This document shows positions 21,423 to 28,969 of a stretch of 64,000 nucleotides of DNA, piece by piece; the stretch's first letter is position 1, and every line of letters starts with the position of its first letter. Below the pieces are notes generated by a model. The model worked only from the letters and a program-made list of their open reading frames with translations, had not been told where the DNA came from and did not search any database. A program made the position numbers and the translations under genes. Origin of the DNA: Streptococcus uberis (GTDB taxonomy: Bacteria; Bacillota; Bacilli; Lactobacillales; Streptococcaceae); assembly GCF_000785785.1 (NCBI RefSeq), contig NZ_JRQN01000011.1, positions 19,101-83,100 of the forward strand. Reading direction: 5' to 3'.

Positions 21423-21875
21423 ATGATTAAATTACTAATGAAGAGCTTAACAGGTAAAAAAAGCTTTGAAGAATATAAAAAATCAATACAAATATGGTCA
21501 GTATTTTTATTTTTTATTGCATCACTGACATTAATTATCAATTGGAAACTGCATCTTCCTTCATTTGGTAAAGGATTTTTAATTGGTGTAGCATTAGCCT
21601 TGTTTATTCTGATTGGTAGAAATTACTATTTGTTAAGTAATGAAAAGAAATTAAAAGAAGCTTATCTGAGTGCATATGATGAAAGAAATCAGCAAATTCT
21701 TTTAGTTGCGAGCTCTTTTGCCCTGAGTTTACAAATCGTTATCGTTATAATAGGATTATTTTTATTTGTATTTTGGTCAATTGAGTGGTCAATGATTATC
21801 TTTTTAAGTATTGATTTGTATGTTATATTAATTAGTTTCCTGGGAACAAAATTACTATTAAGCAAAATGATGTAG
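21423..21875 (+). CDS. Four-helix membrane protein of unknown function
   Basis: A 150-aa integral membrane protein with four hydrophobic segments, at about residues 25-42, 50-66, 92-113 and 119-142, and a charged cytoplasmic stretch between the second and third (NEKKLKEAYLSAYDERN). That organisation resembles small membrane partners encoded after short XRE regulators. The ATG at 21423 follows the regulator stop by one base, implying coupled translation. No enzymatic motif is visible. Confidence 0.65.
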   Translation: MIKLLMKSLTGKKSFEEYKKSIQIWSVFLFFIASLTLIINWKLHLPSFGKGFLIGVALALFILIGRNYYLLSNEKKLKEAYLSAYDERNQQILLVASSFALSLQIVIVIIGLFLFVFWSIEWSMIIFLSIDLYVILISFLGTKLLLSKMM

Positions 21876-21887
21876 GAGAACAAATAT

Positions 21888-22531
21888 ATGCTTTCAAAAT
21901 TTAAATGGTTTTTAATTGCTTTTGGCATTGTAGTTGTTGAGCAATTACCGATACTCTTAGTAAAAAAAGAACAACCTTTTTGGCAAGTAATCTTGATTTC
22001 AATGCTATTATTGGTTATTACAGCCTTGACTTATTGGTTTGCTAAAAAGAAAAAACTTCTACCGACAAGGCCTCTTTAACGAGTGATTCTGCAATTCTCT
22101 GGATTGGTCTTGGTTTTGCTGCACTTACTATTATCAAATTCATTGGGGGAATTATCCTCTTTTTAGAACATGGTGCCAATGCCAATACTGCAAATCAAAT
22201 GGCTTTGGAGCAAGCTGGCTTTCACCCTATGTTACTTTTTATACTAGCTGCCATAGTAGCACCTATTATTGAAGAAACTGTGTTTCGTGGGATTATTTTT
22301 GGCAAAGTATTTGGTGCAAAATCTTATCTCGGTTTAGTTATTAGTAGCCTTTTGTTTGGAGGTCTACACATGCCATCGGACATCGGCAGTTGGGTTATCT
22401 ATGCCGGCATGGGACTCGTTTTAGGCTTCGTCTATCATAAAACAAAAAATTTAAGCTACTGCATGATCATCCACTTTATCAACAATGGATTAGCTGTATT
22501 ACTCATGCTTTTACTCCCTCATATAAGATAA
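21888..22531 (+). CDS. CPBP-family (CAAX-type) membrane protease, one apparent frameshift
   Basis: About 214 aa after repair. The CPBP/Abi motif is clear: EETVFRGIIFG (double Glu and Arg of motif 1) and FGGLHMP (His of motif 2), then FINNGLA. Streptococcal relatives are linked to bacteriocin self-immunity, but no bacteriocin gene is adjacent here. The frame breaks near 22067: ACAAGGCC should be ACAAAGGCC, joining LLPTK to ASLTSDSAILWIGLG. It follows the four-helix protein by 12 bases, with GGAG upstream. Confidence 0.82.
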
Positions 22532-22562
22532 AAAACCTTGTAATTTTATTACAAGGTTTTTG
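22530..22562. terminator. Bidirectional terminator between the CPBP gene and proC
   Basis: AAAAACCTTGTAAT / ATTACAAGGTTTTT. The stem overlaps the last codons of proC on the other strand. Confidence 0.88.
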
Positions 22563-23319
22563 CTTTGTCGATTGTTTTGTCAATTGCAGAGCTAACAGTT
22601 GGAGTCAGTCCTTTTTCTTCAAGTTCCATTAAACCAGCAATTGTTGTTCCGCCGGGGCTACAAATCTTGTCAATTAAGTCATTAGGGCTATCAGTGCCGA
22701 CTAGTAACTGTTGGGCACTAGCCTGAACAGTTTCAGCCACGATTGCTAATGCTTTATCTTTGGACAAGCCATGTTTGACCCCGGCTTTTGCCATGGCTTC
22801 GATGAAGAGATAAATGAAAGCAGGACTTGAGCCGGCTAATGCTGTAAAGGTATCAAAATCCTTTTCATCAATGACAAAAGTAGAACCAAAGCTATCTGTG
22901 ATCTCTTTAGCAGTTTTCATTAACTCCTCAGAGACCAAATTGTTAGTTGTTAGAGCAGTTGTCGATTGCAAAATTTGTGCATTCATATTGGGCATAATCC
23001 GAATCACAGGTAAATCAGAACCAACAAGTTGACCAATTCGTTTTAAATTTAACCCAGCAGCCATTGATAAAACGGCTTGCTTAAAATTCAATGGCTTCAG
23101 AACTGATTCAAACATCTGAGGTTTAATGCCTAAGATGACTAAATCAACTTGATCAATTAAATCTTGATGTGAGTCGGCATAATTTAGATTAAGCTTTTTG
23201 GCTAATTCTTTTGAGCGGTCTAAGGAAGAACCAGAAATAATGATTTCATGCTCGGTCTTTTTCAAGCCTTGGATAATAGCGCTAGCCATTTTTCCAACCC
23301 CGATAAATCCAATTTTCAT
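22549..23319 (-). CDS. proC: Pyrroline-5-carboxylate reductase
   Basis: Last step of proline synthesis (P5C to proline, NAD(P)H). N-terminal Rossmann motif MKIGFIGVGKMASAII, and the C-terminal family signature around SPGGTTIAGLMELEEKG, are present. The 256-aa length is normal. The gene lies ten bases after pepA on the same strand and is presumably co-transcribed. Confidence 0.95.
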   Translation of the reverse strand: MKIGFIGVGKMASAIIQGLKKTEHEIIISGSSLDRSKELAKKLNLNYADSHQDLIDQVDLVILGIKPQMFESVLKPLNFKQAVLSMAAGLNLKRIGQLVGSDLPVIRIMPNMNAQILQSTTALTTNNLVSEELMKTAKEITDSFGSTFVIDEKDFDTFTALAGSSPAFIYLFIEAMAKAGVKHGLSKDKALAIVAETVQASAQQLLVGTDSPNDLIDKICSPGGTTIAGLMELEEKGLTPTVSSAIDKTIDKAKTL

Positions 23320-23329
23320 AGGCTACCTT

Positions 23330-24397
23330 CTAGTATTTCTTGATTAAATCAACAGTTGAGCGGTCAAGTTTTTTAACAATTGCTTGTAAATACGCTTGTG
23401 CTTCTAGGAAGTCATCCATAGCATAAAGCGTTTGATGTGAGTGGATATAACGGGCACAAACACCAATTGTTGTTGATGGGACACCACCATTTTTAAGGTG
23501 GGCAGCACCAGCATCAGTGCCGCCTTTGGCACAGTAGTATTGGTATTTAACACCAGCTTCTTCAGCTGTTGTTAAAAGGAAATCACGCATATTTTTGAGC
23601 ATGATATGACCTGGGTCATAGAAACGAACTAGAGTTCCCTCTCCGATTGCTCCTTGGTTACCTGAGATATCTCCAGCAGGAGAACAGTCAACGGCAAAGA
23701 AAAGTTCAGGGTCGAATTTGGTAGTAGAAACGTGAGCACCACGTAAACCAACTTCTTCTTGAACATTGGCACCTGCAATTAGAGTGTTTCCTAATTCTTG
23801 CCCTTTAAGACTTTCTAGTAATTCAGAGACCATCAAGACACCATAACGGTTATCCCATGCTTTTGAAATGACATTCTTTTTGTTTGCCGTTAGAATGGTT
23901 TCAGACTGAGGTACGATGATATCACCTGGCGTGATTCCAAAGCTTTCAGCCTCTTCCTTGTTAGCAAATCCACCGTCGAAAGTGATATCACTGATAGATG
24001 GGAGACCTGCAGAGCCATTTCCACCACGTAAAAAGTGAGGAGGAATAGATCCAGAAATAACTGGGATGGCTTGTCCTTGGCGAGTATAGAGGGTGAAGCG
24101 CTGTGAACTGACAACTAAGGGATTCCATCCACCAACTTCAACAACATTGAATGTCCCGTTAGCATTAATTTGGCTAACCATAAAGCCGACTTCATCCATG
24201 TGAGCAGCCACTAAAATACGAGGTGCATCGCTTGCTTTACTTTCTTTGATACCGAAAATGCCACCCAGACCATCTGTTTCGACACGATCAACTAAAGGTG
24301 TGATTTTTTGACGCAAAAAATCACGGACACTATGCTCATAGCCGGCAATGCCATCAAGTTCGGTTACTTCTTTTATTTTTGAAAATAATTCTGTCAT
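23330..24397 (-). CDS. pepA: Glutamyl aminopeptidase PepA (M42 family)
   Basis: Cobalt/zinc M42 aminopeptidase of about 355 aa that removes N-terminal acidic residues from peptides. Metal ligands are visible: VAAHMDEVGFMV, the KAWDNRYG Asp, VQEEVGLRGA and FAVDCSPAGD, and a late IHSHQT His. The start is set at the second of two adjacent ATGs (MTELFSKIKEVTELDG) because GGAAG lies eight bases upstream; a longer N-terminal form is possible but lacks a ribosome site. Confidence 0.93.
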   Translation of the reverse strand: MTELFSKIKEVTELDGIAGYEHSVRDFLRQKITPLVDRVETDGLGGIFGIKESKASDAPRILVAAHMDEVGFMVSQINANGTFNVVEVGGWNPLVVSSQRFTLYTRQGQAIPVISGSIPPHFLRGGNGSAGLPSISDITFDGGFANKEEAESFGITPGDIIVPQSETILTANKKNVISKAWDNRYGVLMVSELLESLKGQELGNTLIAGANVQEEVGLRGAHVSTTKFDPELFFAVDCSPAGDISGNQGAIGEGTLVRFYDPGHIMLKNMRDFLLTTAEEAGVKYQYYCAKGGTDAGAAHLKNGGVPSTTIGVCARYIHSHQTLYAMDDFLEAQAYLQAIVKKLDRSTVDLIKKY

Positions 24398-24472
24398 CAT
24401 TACACTTCCTTTTTTGATTAAGGGGTTCCTTATTATCACTCTCTATTTTACCATTTTTAATGAAGAAACGCC

Positions 24473-24616
24473 CTATAAATATGGATTAACGGTGGAGTTC
24501 AATGATATAAAATAAATCAGAAGTATGAGAGAGAAAATAAGAAAGGCTGCTGCACAGATAATAGTGATACTAGTTTCTTTGGGACTGAAAATAAGTTGAC
24601 TACATGATTGGCACAT
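24473..24616 (-). CDS. Small membrane protein with N-terminal CxxC (47 aa)
   Basis: A short open frame in an otherwise empty 360-base gap. AAGGAG lies five bases before the ATG. The product starts MCQSCSQLIFSPKET, a single CxxC resembling half of a zinc ribbon, then has one strong hydrophobic helix (TIICAAAFLIFSLILLIYFI, about residues 18-37) and a short polar tail. It is 75 bases upstream of pepA on the same strand, so it may lead the pepA-proC transcript. I do not recognise the family; function unknown. Conservation is the missing evidence. Confidence 0.55.
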   Translation of the reverse strand: MCQSCSQLIFSPKETSITIICAAAFLIFSLILLIYFISLNSTVNPYL

Positions 24617-24760
24617 TAGAACTCCTTTTTATGTCCAATTTACCTAAATAGCAATTAAATGTCAATGCTTTAATAAAAAACTAATATAAAGAAATTTTTC
24701 ATTTATCATTCTGGACTTAGACCTATCCCAATTCTTGTATTTTATGATAAAATATAGGAT
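24617..24760. other. AT-rich divergent spacer
   Basis: Between the 47-aa gene and the DUF4651 gene. A TATGATAAAAT stretch at about 24742 could serve as a -10 for the rightward genes; nothing else is recognisable. Confidence 0.35.
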
Positions 24761-25045
24761 ATGATTAATAGAAAACCAAAAGGTATTATTGGATTAGTGG
24801 GTCTATCAGCAGTTGCAGTGACAGCCTTAGTACTCAAAGAAAAATACCAAGAAAACAGAAGACAAAAAATCACAAATGAGATTCGCCAGTATTTTTCTGA
24901 TTTAGGCGAAATTGATGCTCTCTATATCAATGATTATTCCTCAAGCTTTGGGGCTATAAATGGTGGACTGGTTATGTCTGATGGCAGGGCTTACCAATTC
25001 ACCTATAGTCGTGGAGGAATTGTCTTTCAGGAGGAAGAAAAATGA
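24761..25045 (+). CDS. DUF4651-type membrane-anchored small protein
   Basis: A 94-aa protein with an N-terminal hydrophobic helix (GIIGLVGLSAVAVTALVL, residues 8-25) and a small extracytoplasmic or cytoplasmic domain. Streptococci carry this family directly before a thioredoxin-like gene, as here, with a four-base overlap. Function unknown. Confidence 0.7.
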   Translation: MINRKPKGIIGLVGLSAVAVTALVLKEKYQENRRQKITNEIRQYFSDLGEIDALYINDYSSSFGAINGGLVMSDGRAYQFTYSRGGIVFQEEEK

Positions 25046-25359
25046 TTATCCCTAAAACCTATGAAGAAATCGCTGAATGGATTGAAAAGGAAGAAAAATT
25101 AGTACTTTTCTTCACAGCTGATTGGTGTCCTGATTGCCAATTTATCTACCCAGTCATGTCAGAAATTGAAGCAGAACACCAGGATTTAACCTTTGTTCGC
25201 TTAGATCGTGATGACTTTATGGATCTTGCCCAACAGTGGAATATTTTTGGTATTCCAAGTTTTCTAATCATTGAAAATGGAAAAGAAAAAGCGCGTCTGG
25301 TTAACAAATTAAGAAAAACAAAAGCTGAAATTAATCAGTTTATCACAAGTAACAAGTAA
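25042..25359 (+). CDS. Thioredoxin-like protein
   Basis: A 105-aa thioredoxin-fold protein with active site WCPDC in FFTADWCPDCQFIYP and the cis-Pro loop FGIPSFL. The WCPDC active site differs from WCGPC of housekeeping TrxA, so the redox partner may be specialised. It has no signal peptide, so it is cytoplasmic. It overlaps the preceding gene and is followed by ytpR. Confidence 0.88.
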   Translation: MIIPKTYEEIAEWIEKEEKLVLFFTADWCPDCQFIYPVMSEIEAEHQDLTFVRLDRDDFMDLAQQWNIFGIPSFLIIENGKEKARLVNKLRKTKAEINQFITSNK

Positions 25360-25374
25360 GGAAAAGGAAGAAAA

Positions 25375-26001
25375 ATGATATTTGCTTATAATAAAGAACA
25401 AGTTGGCGATGTCTTAATGGTCATCTTAGAAGATACCAAAGATATCAAACGTTCAGTAGAACGTAGGGGCCATATTGCCAGAATTACAGCTGATGAAACT
25501 GGAAAAACACTTGCATGGAATATCTTTGATGTATCACAATTGCTAACTATTGAAGGAAATGGTCAAGTCTTTCCTAGCCAAGAAGACCTAGATTTATTAA
25601 ACCAAGAATTAGCAAAAGAAGGCTTTGAAGAAAAATTAACTGGAACAGCTTTTCCAGTATTTGTAGTAGGACAAATCACAGAAATGGTTGCACATCCTGA
25701 CAGTGATCACCTCAACATTTGCCAAGTGGCTATCGGAGCAGATAAAACAGTACAAATCGTAGCGGGGGCGCCTAATGCAGCACTTGATTTGAAAACAATC
25801 GTTGCCTTACCAGGCGCAATGATGCCGAGCGGCAGCCTTATTTTCCCTGGCAAACTGCGAGGACAAGATAGTTATGGCATGATGTGTTCTCCTCGTGAAT
25901 TAGCACTACCAAATGCTCCTCAAAAACGAGGCATAATCGAATTAGCTGACAGTGCAGTAGTAGGTGAGGCATTTGATACTGAAAAACATTGGCAAGCATA
26001 A
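25375..26001 (+). CDS. ytpR: YtpR family tRNA-binding-domain protein
   Basis: A 208-aa protein whose C-terminal half is an EMAP/Trbp111-like tRNA-binding OB fold (VVGQITEMVAHPDSDHLNIC ... QIVAGAPN ... GKLRGQDSYGMMCSPREL), resembling the N-terminus of PheT. The N-terminal 90 residues are the YtpR-specific part. A ribosome site (GGAAAAGGAAG) precedes the ATG. Its cellular role is not well defined. Confidence 0.88.
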   Translation: MIFAYNKEQVGDVLMVILEDTKDIKRSVERRGHIARITADETGKTLAWNIFDVSQLLTIEGNGQVFPSQEDLDLLNQELAKEGFEEKLTGTAFPVFVVGQITEMVAHPDSDHLNICQVAIGADKTVQIVAGAPNAALDLKTIVALPGAMMPSGSLIFPGKLRGQDSYGMMCSPRELALPNAPQKRGIIELADSAVVGEAFDTEKHWQA

Positions 26002-26009
26002 TAAGTGCA

Positions 26010-26036
26010 GACTCTAGATAATACTAGAGTCTTTTT
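26010..26036 (+). terminator. ytpR terminator
   Basis: GACTCTAG / CTAGAGTC stem with six-base loop and TTTTT. Confidence 0.88.
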
Positions 26037-26068
26037 GTTTAACTAAAAATACAATATAAAAAATAGTT

Positions 26069-26076
26069 TACGAATT
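26069..26076 (+). promoter_or_regulatory. ComX (SigX)-type box of ssb
   Basis: TACGAATT, one base from the TACGAATA competence consensus, ending 21 bases before the ssb start. The spacing matches that of the comYA box (20 bases), which is the main support. Confidence 0.65.
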
Positions 26077-26097
26077 ATTAATTAAGGAGGTACAAAA

Positions 26098-26496
26098 ATG
26101 TACAATAGAGTAATCATGATTGGTCGTTTAGTTGCTGATCCACAACTAATTAAGACTCCAAAGGATAAGTCAGTTTGTCGTGTTTCAGTTGCTGTTAATC
26201 GTCGCTATAAAAATGCCCAAGGTGAAAGACAAGTGGACTTTGTCAATTTAGTCTTATGGGGAAAACTAGCTGAATCCTTAGCTTCATATGGTAGTAAAGG
26301 TAGTCTTATTTCACTTGAAGGTGAATTACGGACAAGGCGCTATGAGAAAGATGGCAAATCTCATTATATGACAGAGGTTCTTTGTCATAGTTTTCAATTA
26401 TTGGAAAGCAGAGCGCAACGTGCCATGCGTGAAAACAATATGACAAATGACCTGGCAGACCTAGTGCTTGATGAGGAAGATGACCTGCCTTTCTAA
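26098..26496 (+). CDS. ssbB: Competence-type single-stranded DNA-binding protein
   Basis: A 132-aa OB-fold protein (MYNRVIMIGRLVADPQLIKT ... VDFVNLVLWGKLAESLASYG). It lacks the long Gly/Gln linker of the housekeeping SSB but ends in DEEDDLPF, the conserved partner-binding tip. The short form and the ComX box upstream identify it as SsbB, which protects incoming single strands during transformation. Terminal genes of the ytpR group are separated from it by a terminator. Confidence 0.88.
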   Translation: MYNRVIMIGRLVADPQLIKTPKDKSVCRVSVAVNRRYKNAQGERQVDFVNLVLWGKLAESLASYGSKGSLISLEGELRTRRYEKDGKSHYMTEVLCHSFQLLESRAQRAMRENNMTNDLADLVLDEEDDLPF

Positions 26497-26588
26497 AAAA
26501 TTTTAATATGATTTTTGATCCTGTCTTATAAGTCTGTTTAGCCTTGTCATGATGGGCTTAGGCAGCGATTTAATTGTCAGAATATTTC

Positions 26589-26648
26589 ACCTAAAAATGA
26601 CAATTTTCAATTTTAGGTGTTGACAGTCCTAAAAAAATGAATTATAAT
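26589..26648 (+). promoter_or_regulatory. Consensus promoter with abutting inverted repeat, trpX-like operon
   Basis: TTGACA, 17 bases, TATAAT (26620-26648), a perfect sigma-A promoter. Immediately upstream is CACCTAAAA-N13-TTTTAGGTG (26589-26619), ending at the -35. The repeat could be an operator or the ssb terminator without a T-run. Confidence 0.75.
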
Positions 26649-26685
26649 TTAGAAAAATTAAACGAAAGAAAACAGGAGGTGCCCT

Positions 26686-26748
26686 ATGGTAAGCATTAGC
26701 ACAACTCATAACATCAATAAGCGTTATTACTTTAGCTTCTTTAGATAG
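26686..26748 (+). CDS. Attenuator leader peptide with Tyr-Tyr-Phe-Ser-Phe-Phe codons
   Basis: A 20-residue open frame with AGGAGGT six bases before its ATG, about 30 bases into the predicted transcript. The C-terminal part reads KRYYFSFFR. Five aromatic codons in six just before the stop is the classical design of an amino-acid-sensing leader. No Trp codon is present. The peptide stop lies two bases before the first arm of a chain of mutually exclusive hairpins that ends in a terminator. Function is inferred from layout. Confidence 0.8.
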   Translation: MVSISTTHNINKRYYFSFFR

Positions 26749-26749
26749 T

Positions 26750-26942
26750 GTTTGTAGTCATGGGAAACATGGATACAAACACGTGAAACGTTAGTTTGTA
26801 TCTATGAGGCTAGGGCTATTTGAGTTGTATGTCCACATAGATAAATCATATCTAAGTGGGCACCACCATAGAGCAGTGTATTTTTTAGCACTCTTGTATT
26901 TGTGTAAGACCATTTAGATTAATCTAAATGGTCTTATTTTTG
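26750..26942 (+). promoter_or_regulatory. Ribosome-mediated transcription attenuator (chain of alternative stems)
   Basis: Segments can pair in sequence: A 26750-26762, B 26768-26780, C 26794-26809, D 26833-26842, E 26850-26859, F 26910-26919, G 26921-26935. A:B has 11 Watson-Crick pairs plus one G-U in 13; B:C 12 plus one G-U in 13; C:D 9 of 10; D:E 9 of 10; E:F 9 plus one G-U in 10. F:G is a perfect palindrome AAGACCATTTAGATT/complement followed by ATTTTTG, a terminator. A ribosome finishing at the leader stop would mask A, giving B:C, D:E and F:G (termination). A ribosome stalled on the Tyr/Phe codons leaves A free, giving A:B, C:D and E:F (read-through). Confidence 0.8.
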
Positions 26943-26965
26943 TACACAAATGAAAGAGGAGTTAT

Positions 26966-27937
26966 ATGAAATTTAAACAAGTATTTTTTACAGTCGGTTT
27001 ATTAAGCCTATTGATTACCTTATCAGCTTGTCGTAAAGAAGCGACAGAAAACAAGAGTCAAGTAAAAGTCGGGATTATTCAGTATGCTAAGCATCCTGCC
27101 TTAGATGCTTCAAAAAAAGGCTTCCTAGAAGCATTAAAAGATGGTGGTTACAAAGAAGGCAAGAATTTACAAATTACCAGTAAGAATGCCCAAGGTGAGC
27201 AAGCTAACCTCCAAACCATGGTTGACCAATTGACAGGTAAGAATGATGTGAATTTTGCTATTGCAACACCAGCAGCACAGGCCTTGTTGACAAGTGATCC
27301 AGATACGCCAGCCGTATTTACTGCTGTAACGGACCCTGTCGGAGCAGGCTTAGTTGACGCAATGGCTAAACCTGGTAAAAATATGACTGGCTCAATTGAT
27401 GCAGGTAATGTACCTCAACAAATTAACTTATTGCTCAAGGCTGTTCCTACTGCTAAAAAAGTGGGTATCTTTTATAATTCCAGTGAAGTCAATTCACAGA
27501 TGCAAGCCAAAGAGGCTAAAAAAGCATTGAAGAAAAAAGGTATTACGGCAATTGAAAAGACAGTTACGACAAGTAATGATGTTCAACAAGTCATGACCAG
27601 TTTAGTTGGCCAAGTAGATGCTGTTTACCTACCGACAGATAATACAGTAGCTTCAACAGCCATGACAATTGGTCAAATTTTAAAAGAAAATAAAATTCCA
27701 GCAATCGGCAGTGACAAAGCATACCTTGACGCTGTACTCTTTACTTCAGGCGTTGATTATGAAGCAATTGGCCGTCAAGCCGGAGAAAAAGCAGTAGCCA
27801 TTCTGAAAGGAAAAAAAGCTTCAACAATTGCCGTTGCTAAACCTGAAAAACCTGAATTAGCTATCAATAAGGATATGGCTAAATCACTGGGTATCAATCC
27901 TTATGAACTTGAAAAACAATTAGTAGAAAACAAATAG
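26966..27937 (+). CDS. TrpX-like ABC transporter substrate-binding lipoprotein (copy 1)
   Basis: A 323-aa lipoprotein of the ABC_sub_bind (TrpX, DUF534) family, with a lipobox LSAC at Cys22 and a periplasmic-binding-protein fold (VKVGIIQYAKHPALDASKKGF ... FAIATPAAQALLT ... VFTAVTDPVGAGLVD). It captures the substrate outside the membrane for the adjacent permease and ATPase. The family is usually called tryptophan-binding, but the upstream leader senses Tyr/Phe codons, so the true ligand may be tyrosine or phenylalanine (inference). GAGGAG precedes the ATG, directly after the attenuator terminator. Confidence 0.85.
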   Translation: MKFKQVFFTVGLLSLLITLSACRKEATENKSQVKVGIIQYAKHPALDASKKGFLEALKDGGYKEGKNLQITSKNAQGEQANLQTMVDQLTGKNDVNFAIATPAAQALLTSDPDTPAVFTAVTDPVGAGLVDAMAKPGKNMTGSIDAGNVPQQINLLLKAVPTAKKVGIFYNSSEVNSQMQAKEAKKALKKKGITAIEKTVTTSNDVQQVMTSLVGQVDAVYLPTDNTVASTAMTIGQILKENKIPAIGSDKAYLDAVLFTSGVDYEAIGRQAGEKAVAILKGKKASTIAVAKPEKPELAINKDMAKSLGINPYELEKQLVENK

Positions 27938-27948
27938 AGGACACTGAC

Positions 27949-28938
27949 ATGGAAGTTAACTATCAAAGGATTACAAAATTAAACAAATTACTCATCATCG
28001 CTCTAGCAAGTATTTTCTTGGTTGCTTGTCGGAAATCATCAACAGACAATATGAGAATGTCACAAAAAGAAATTAAAATCGGTATTCTTCAGTACATGGA
28101 ACATGTTTCTTTAGACCAAGCTCGAGAAGGTTTTAAGGAGGAGTTGAAAAAGAAGGGCTACACAGAGGGTAAGAATGTAACCTTTGATTATCAGAATGCG
28201 CAAGGGGACCAATCTAATTTACAGACCATATCAGAACAGTTGGTCAAAAAAAATGATTTGGTCTTAGCTATTGCAACACCAGCAGCGCAAGCAATGGCAA
28301 CAGCCTCTACTAACACACCGGTTGTCTTTACAGCTGTAACTGATCCTGTATCTGCTAAATTGGTTTCTTCAATCAAAAAACCCGGAGGCCTGTTGACCGG
28401 AGCAAGTGACCAAGCACCAATTGATAAGCAAGTTGATTTGTTAGGTCAAGCCCTTCCCAAGGCAAAAAAAGTCGGCATACTTTATACAAGTAGTGAACGT
28501 AATTCAGAAGTTCAGGTAATAGAGGCTGAGAAAGAGCTAAAGAAAGCTGGATATCAGGTTGTTAAGAAAGCTATTTCTTCAACAAATGATGTGCAAGATG
28601 CGACGAATAGTCTGATGACACAAGTCGATGCGCTTTTTGTTCCGACAGATAATACGGTTGCTTCAACTATGTCTATGATTGGACAACTATCAGTAGAACA
28701 CAAGGTTCCAGTTATTGGTGGCTCAACAGATATGGTCGATGTGGGTGGTTTACTGACCTATGGGACAAACTATCGTCAGTTGGGTAAGCAAGTCGCAAAG
28801 CAAGCTATTAAAATTATCGAAGGTAAAAAGGTGGCTAATATTCCAGTTGAGTCTCCAAAGACACTTGACTTGCATATCAATAAGGAGCAAGCTAAGAAAT
28901 TAGGCTTGGATCTCGGTCACTTATCAGTTAAAAAGTAA
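27949..28938 (+). CDS. TrpX-like ABC transporter substrate-binding lipoprotein (copy 2)
   Basis: A second 329-aa family member, clearly a paralogue of the preceding gene (shared IGILQYMEHVSLDQAREGF, AIATPAAQAMATAS and FTAVTDPVSAKLV segments), starting 11 bases after it. The lipobox is LVAC. Two binding proteins for a single permease/ATPase set suggests either two ligands or two affinities. The N-terminus before the lipobox is 26 residues. GAGGACACTGAC upstream gives a modest ribosome site. Confidence 0.85.
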   Translation: MEVNYQRITKLNKLLIIALASIFLVACRKSSTDNMRMSQKEIKIGILQYMEHVSLDQAREGFKEELKKKGYTEGKNVTFDYQNAQGDQSNLQTISEQLVKKNDLVLAIATPAAQAMATASTNTPVVFTAVTDPVSAKLVSSIKKPGGLLTGASDQAPIDKQVDLLGQALPKAKKVGILYTSSERNSEVQVIEAEKELKKAGYQVVKKAISSTNDVQDATNSLMTQVDALFVPTDNTVASTMSMIGQLSVEHKVPVIGGSTDMVDVGGLLTYGTNYRQLGKQVAKQAIKIIEGKKVANIPVESPKTLDLHINKEQAKKLGLDLGHLSVKK

Positions 28939-28969
28939 ACAAGTAGTGCTATCTACTTAAGGAGGAAAC

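Noticed and set aside
26830..26870. GTGGGCACCAC in the trpX-like leader looked like a T-box core.
   Set aside because: It does not match the conserved TGGNACCGCG stretch, and no Stem I or specifier loop was found; the leader-peptide design explains the region better.
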